Position numbers and translations under genes: made by a program. Under the pieces are notes generated by a model. The model had not been told where the DNA came from and did not search any database. It saw nothing but the letters and a program-made list of their open reading frames with translations. This document shows positions 63,390 to 64,000 of a stretch of 64,000 nt of DNA, one piece after another. How positions within the stretch are numbered: position 1 is the first letter of the stretch; the number at the start of each line of letters is the position of its first letter. The DNA comes from Bacteroidota bacterium (lineage in GTDB: Bacteria > Bacteroidota > Bacteroidia > Chitinophagales > Chitinophagaceae), in contig JAFEAE010000019.1 in the NCBI GenBank assembly GCA_018266575.1, positions 161,808 through 225,807 on the forward strand, in the 5' to 3' direction.

Positions 63390-64000
63390 ATGGCAGAAGC
63401 TAAATCAGTTGCATTTCACACGTTGGGCTGCAAACTCAATTATTCGGAAACTTCCACACTTTCTCGCATGCTTGAAAGCGAAGGTTTCGAAAAAAAAGAG
63501 TTTGATGATGTGGCCGACGTGTATGTGATCAACACCTGCTCTGTTACCGAAAATGCAGATAAAGAATGCCGGCAGATCGTGCGCCGCATACAACGAAAAG
63601 CACCGGAAAGCCTGGTTGTGATCACCGGTTGTTACGCACAATTAAAGCCGAAAGAAATTGCAGAAATACCAGGCGTTGATTTAGTGCTTGGTGCTGCAGA
63701 AAAATTTAATATTGCTTCACACCTGAAAGAATTATCAAAAGGTGATTCTGCAAAGATCTGCAGTTGCGATGTGGAAGAAATAACAGGTTTCAATTCTTCG
63801 TTTTCTATCAACGACCGCACACGCACATTTTTAAAAGTACAGGATGGCTGCGATTATAATTGCTCTTTCTGTACTATACCGATGGCGAGAGGAAAAAGCA
63901 GAAGTGATTCAGTTGGGAATGTTATAAAAAATGCAGAAACCCTTGCAAAGAACGGAGTAAAAGAAATTGTGCTGACTGGCGTGAATCTTGGCGATTTCAG
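63390..64000 (+). CDS. mtaB: tRNA t6A37 methylthiotransferase MtaB (partial, runs off the window)
   Basis: The first 203 residues of a radical-SAM methylthiotransferase that converts t6A37 to ms2t6A37 in tRNAs. The N-terminal UPF0004 domain has three cluster cysteines (TLGCKLN, NTCSVTENADKEC, TGCYAQ); the radical-SAM motif CDYNCSFC uses residues 154, 158 and 161. NTCSVTENAD and the overall pattern favour MtaB over MiaB or RimO. The C-terminal TRAM domain lies beyond the edge. Confidence 0.92.
   Translation, partial: MAEAKSVAFHTLGCKLNYSETSTLSRMLESEGFEKKEFDDVADVYVINTCSVTENADKECRQIVRRIQRKAPESLVVITGCYAQLKPKEIAEIPGVDLVLGAAEKFNIASHLKELSKGDSAKICSCDVEEITGFNSSFSINDRTRTFLKVQDGCDYNCSFCTIPMARGKSRSDSVGNVIKNAETLAKNGVKEIVLTGVNLGDF

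Overview
The window looks like chromosome of a member of the Bacteroidota, most likely family Chitinophagaceae. The evidence is the recurrent Bacteroidota-type promoter element TAnnTTTG ahead of many start codons (sometimes with TTG/TTTG about 18-20 bases upstream), the low G+C coding style, and the gene set: FtsK-LolA pair, DUF1343 muramidase, PafA-like phosphatase, M16 peptidase, two-domain FtsX-like permease and ECF sigma/anti-sigma pair. This placement is inferred from sequence character, not from a database search. No rRNA or tRNA genes, transposases, prophage genes or CRISPR array were seen.

Layout. 1-1.4 kb: tail of an unidentified gene, dapB, Rrf2 regulator. 1.4-6.0 kb: a sucrose-use cassette (MFS sugar transporter, PfkB fructokinase, amylosucrase). 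6.0-8.2 kb, minus strand: an enolase-superfamily epimerase and a DgcN/DUF1611 P-loop protein, a pair that fits D-glutamate or murein-peptide use. 9-13.6 kb: CBS-type cystathionine beta-synthase, an unassigned protein with kinase-like motifs, class II aldolase. 13.7-24.7 kb: M16 peptidase, PafA-like phosphatase, alpha-oxoamine synthase (sphingolipid or sulfonolipid type), a candidate small RNA, thioredoxin-like protein, UbiX, LolA, FtsK. 24.9-31.7 kb: 7TMR-DISM histidine kinase, DUF423, shikimate kinase, acyl-CoA dehydrogenase, ECF sigma/anti-sigma/surface-protein operon. 32-42.9 kb: permease, beta-barrel protein, kynureninase, dicarboxylate symporter, PyrF, PaiB-like protein, amidohydrolase, Mrp ATPase. 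43-50.6 kb: CarbopepD-like protein, 3-hydroxyacyl-CoA dehydrogenase, YdcF, minus-strand operon ribD-EamA-YigZ, prmC, OprB-like porin. 50.7-64 kb: ExbD/ExbB, PepT, CPBP protease, FKBP, NamZ-like muramidase, Fmt, MurB, PriA, acyltransferase, DUF4258 protein, start of mtaB.

The strongest unexplained signal lies between the genes. At least eight families of short dispersed repeats fill the intergenic space. R1 has nine copies built on TGCGACGCAACGATG; two of these carry an identical 19-base hairpin at the same internal site. R4 is a GTC/GAC-rich family, often in inverted pairs, that runs into gene ends and apparently into the coding sequence of prmC and fmt. Other notable items are a minus-strand candidate sRNA with its own promoter-like element and UUCG terminator (19.9 kb), a protein with lysine/Asp-x5-Asn/DFD kinase-like residues (11.2 kb), and a perfect 16-bp inverted repeat upstream of mtaB.
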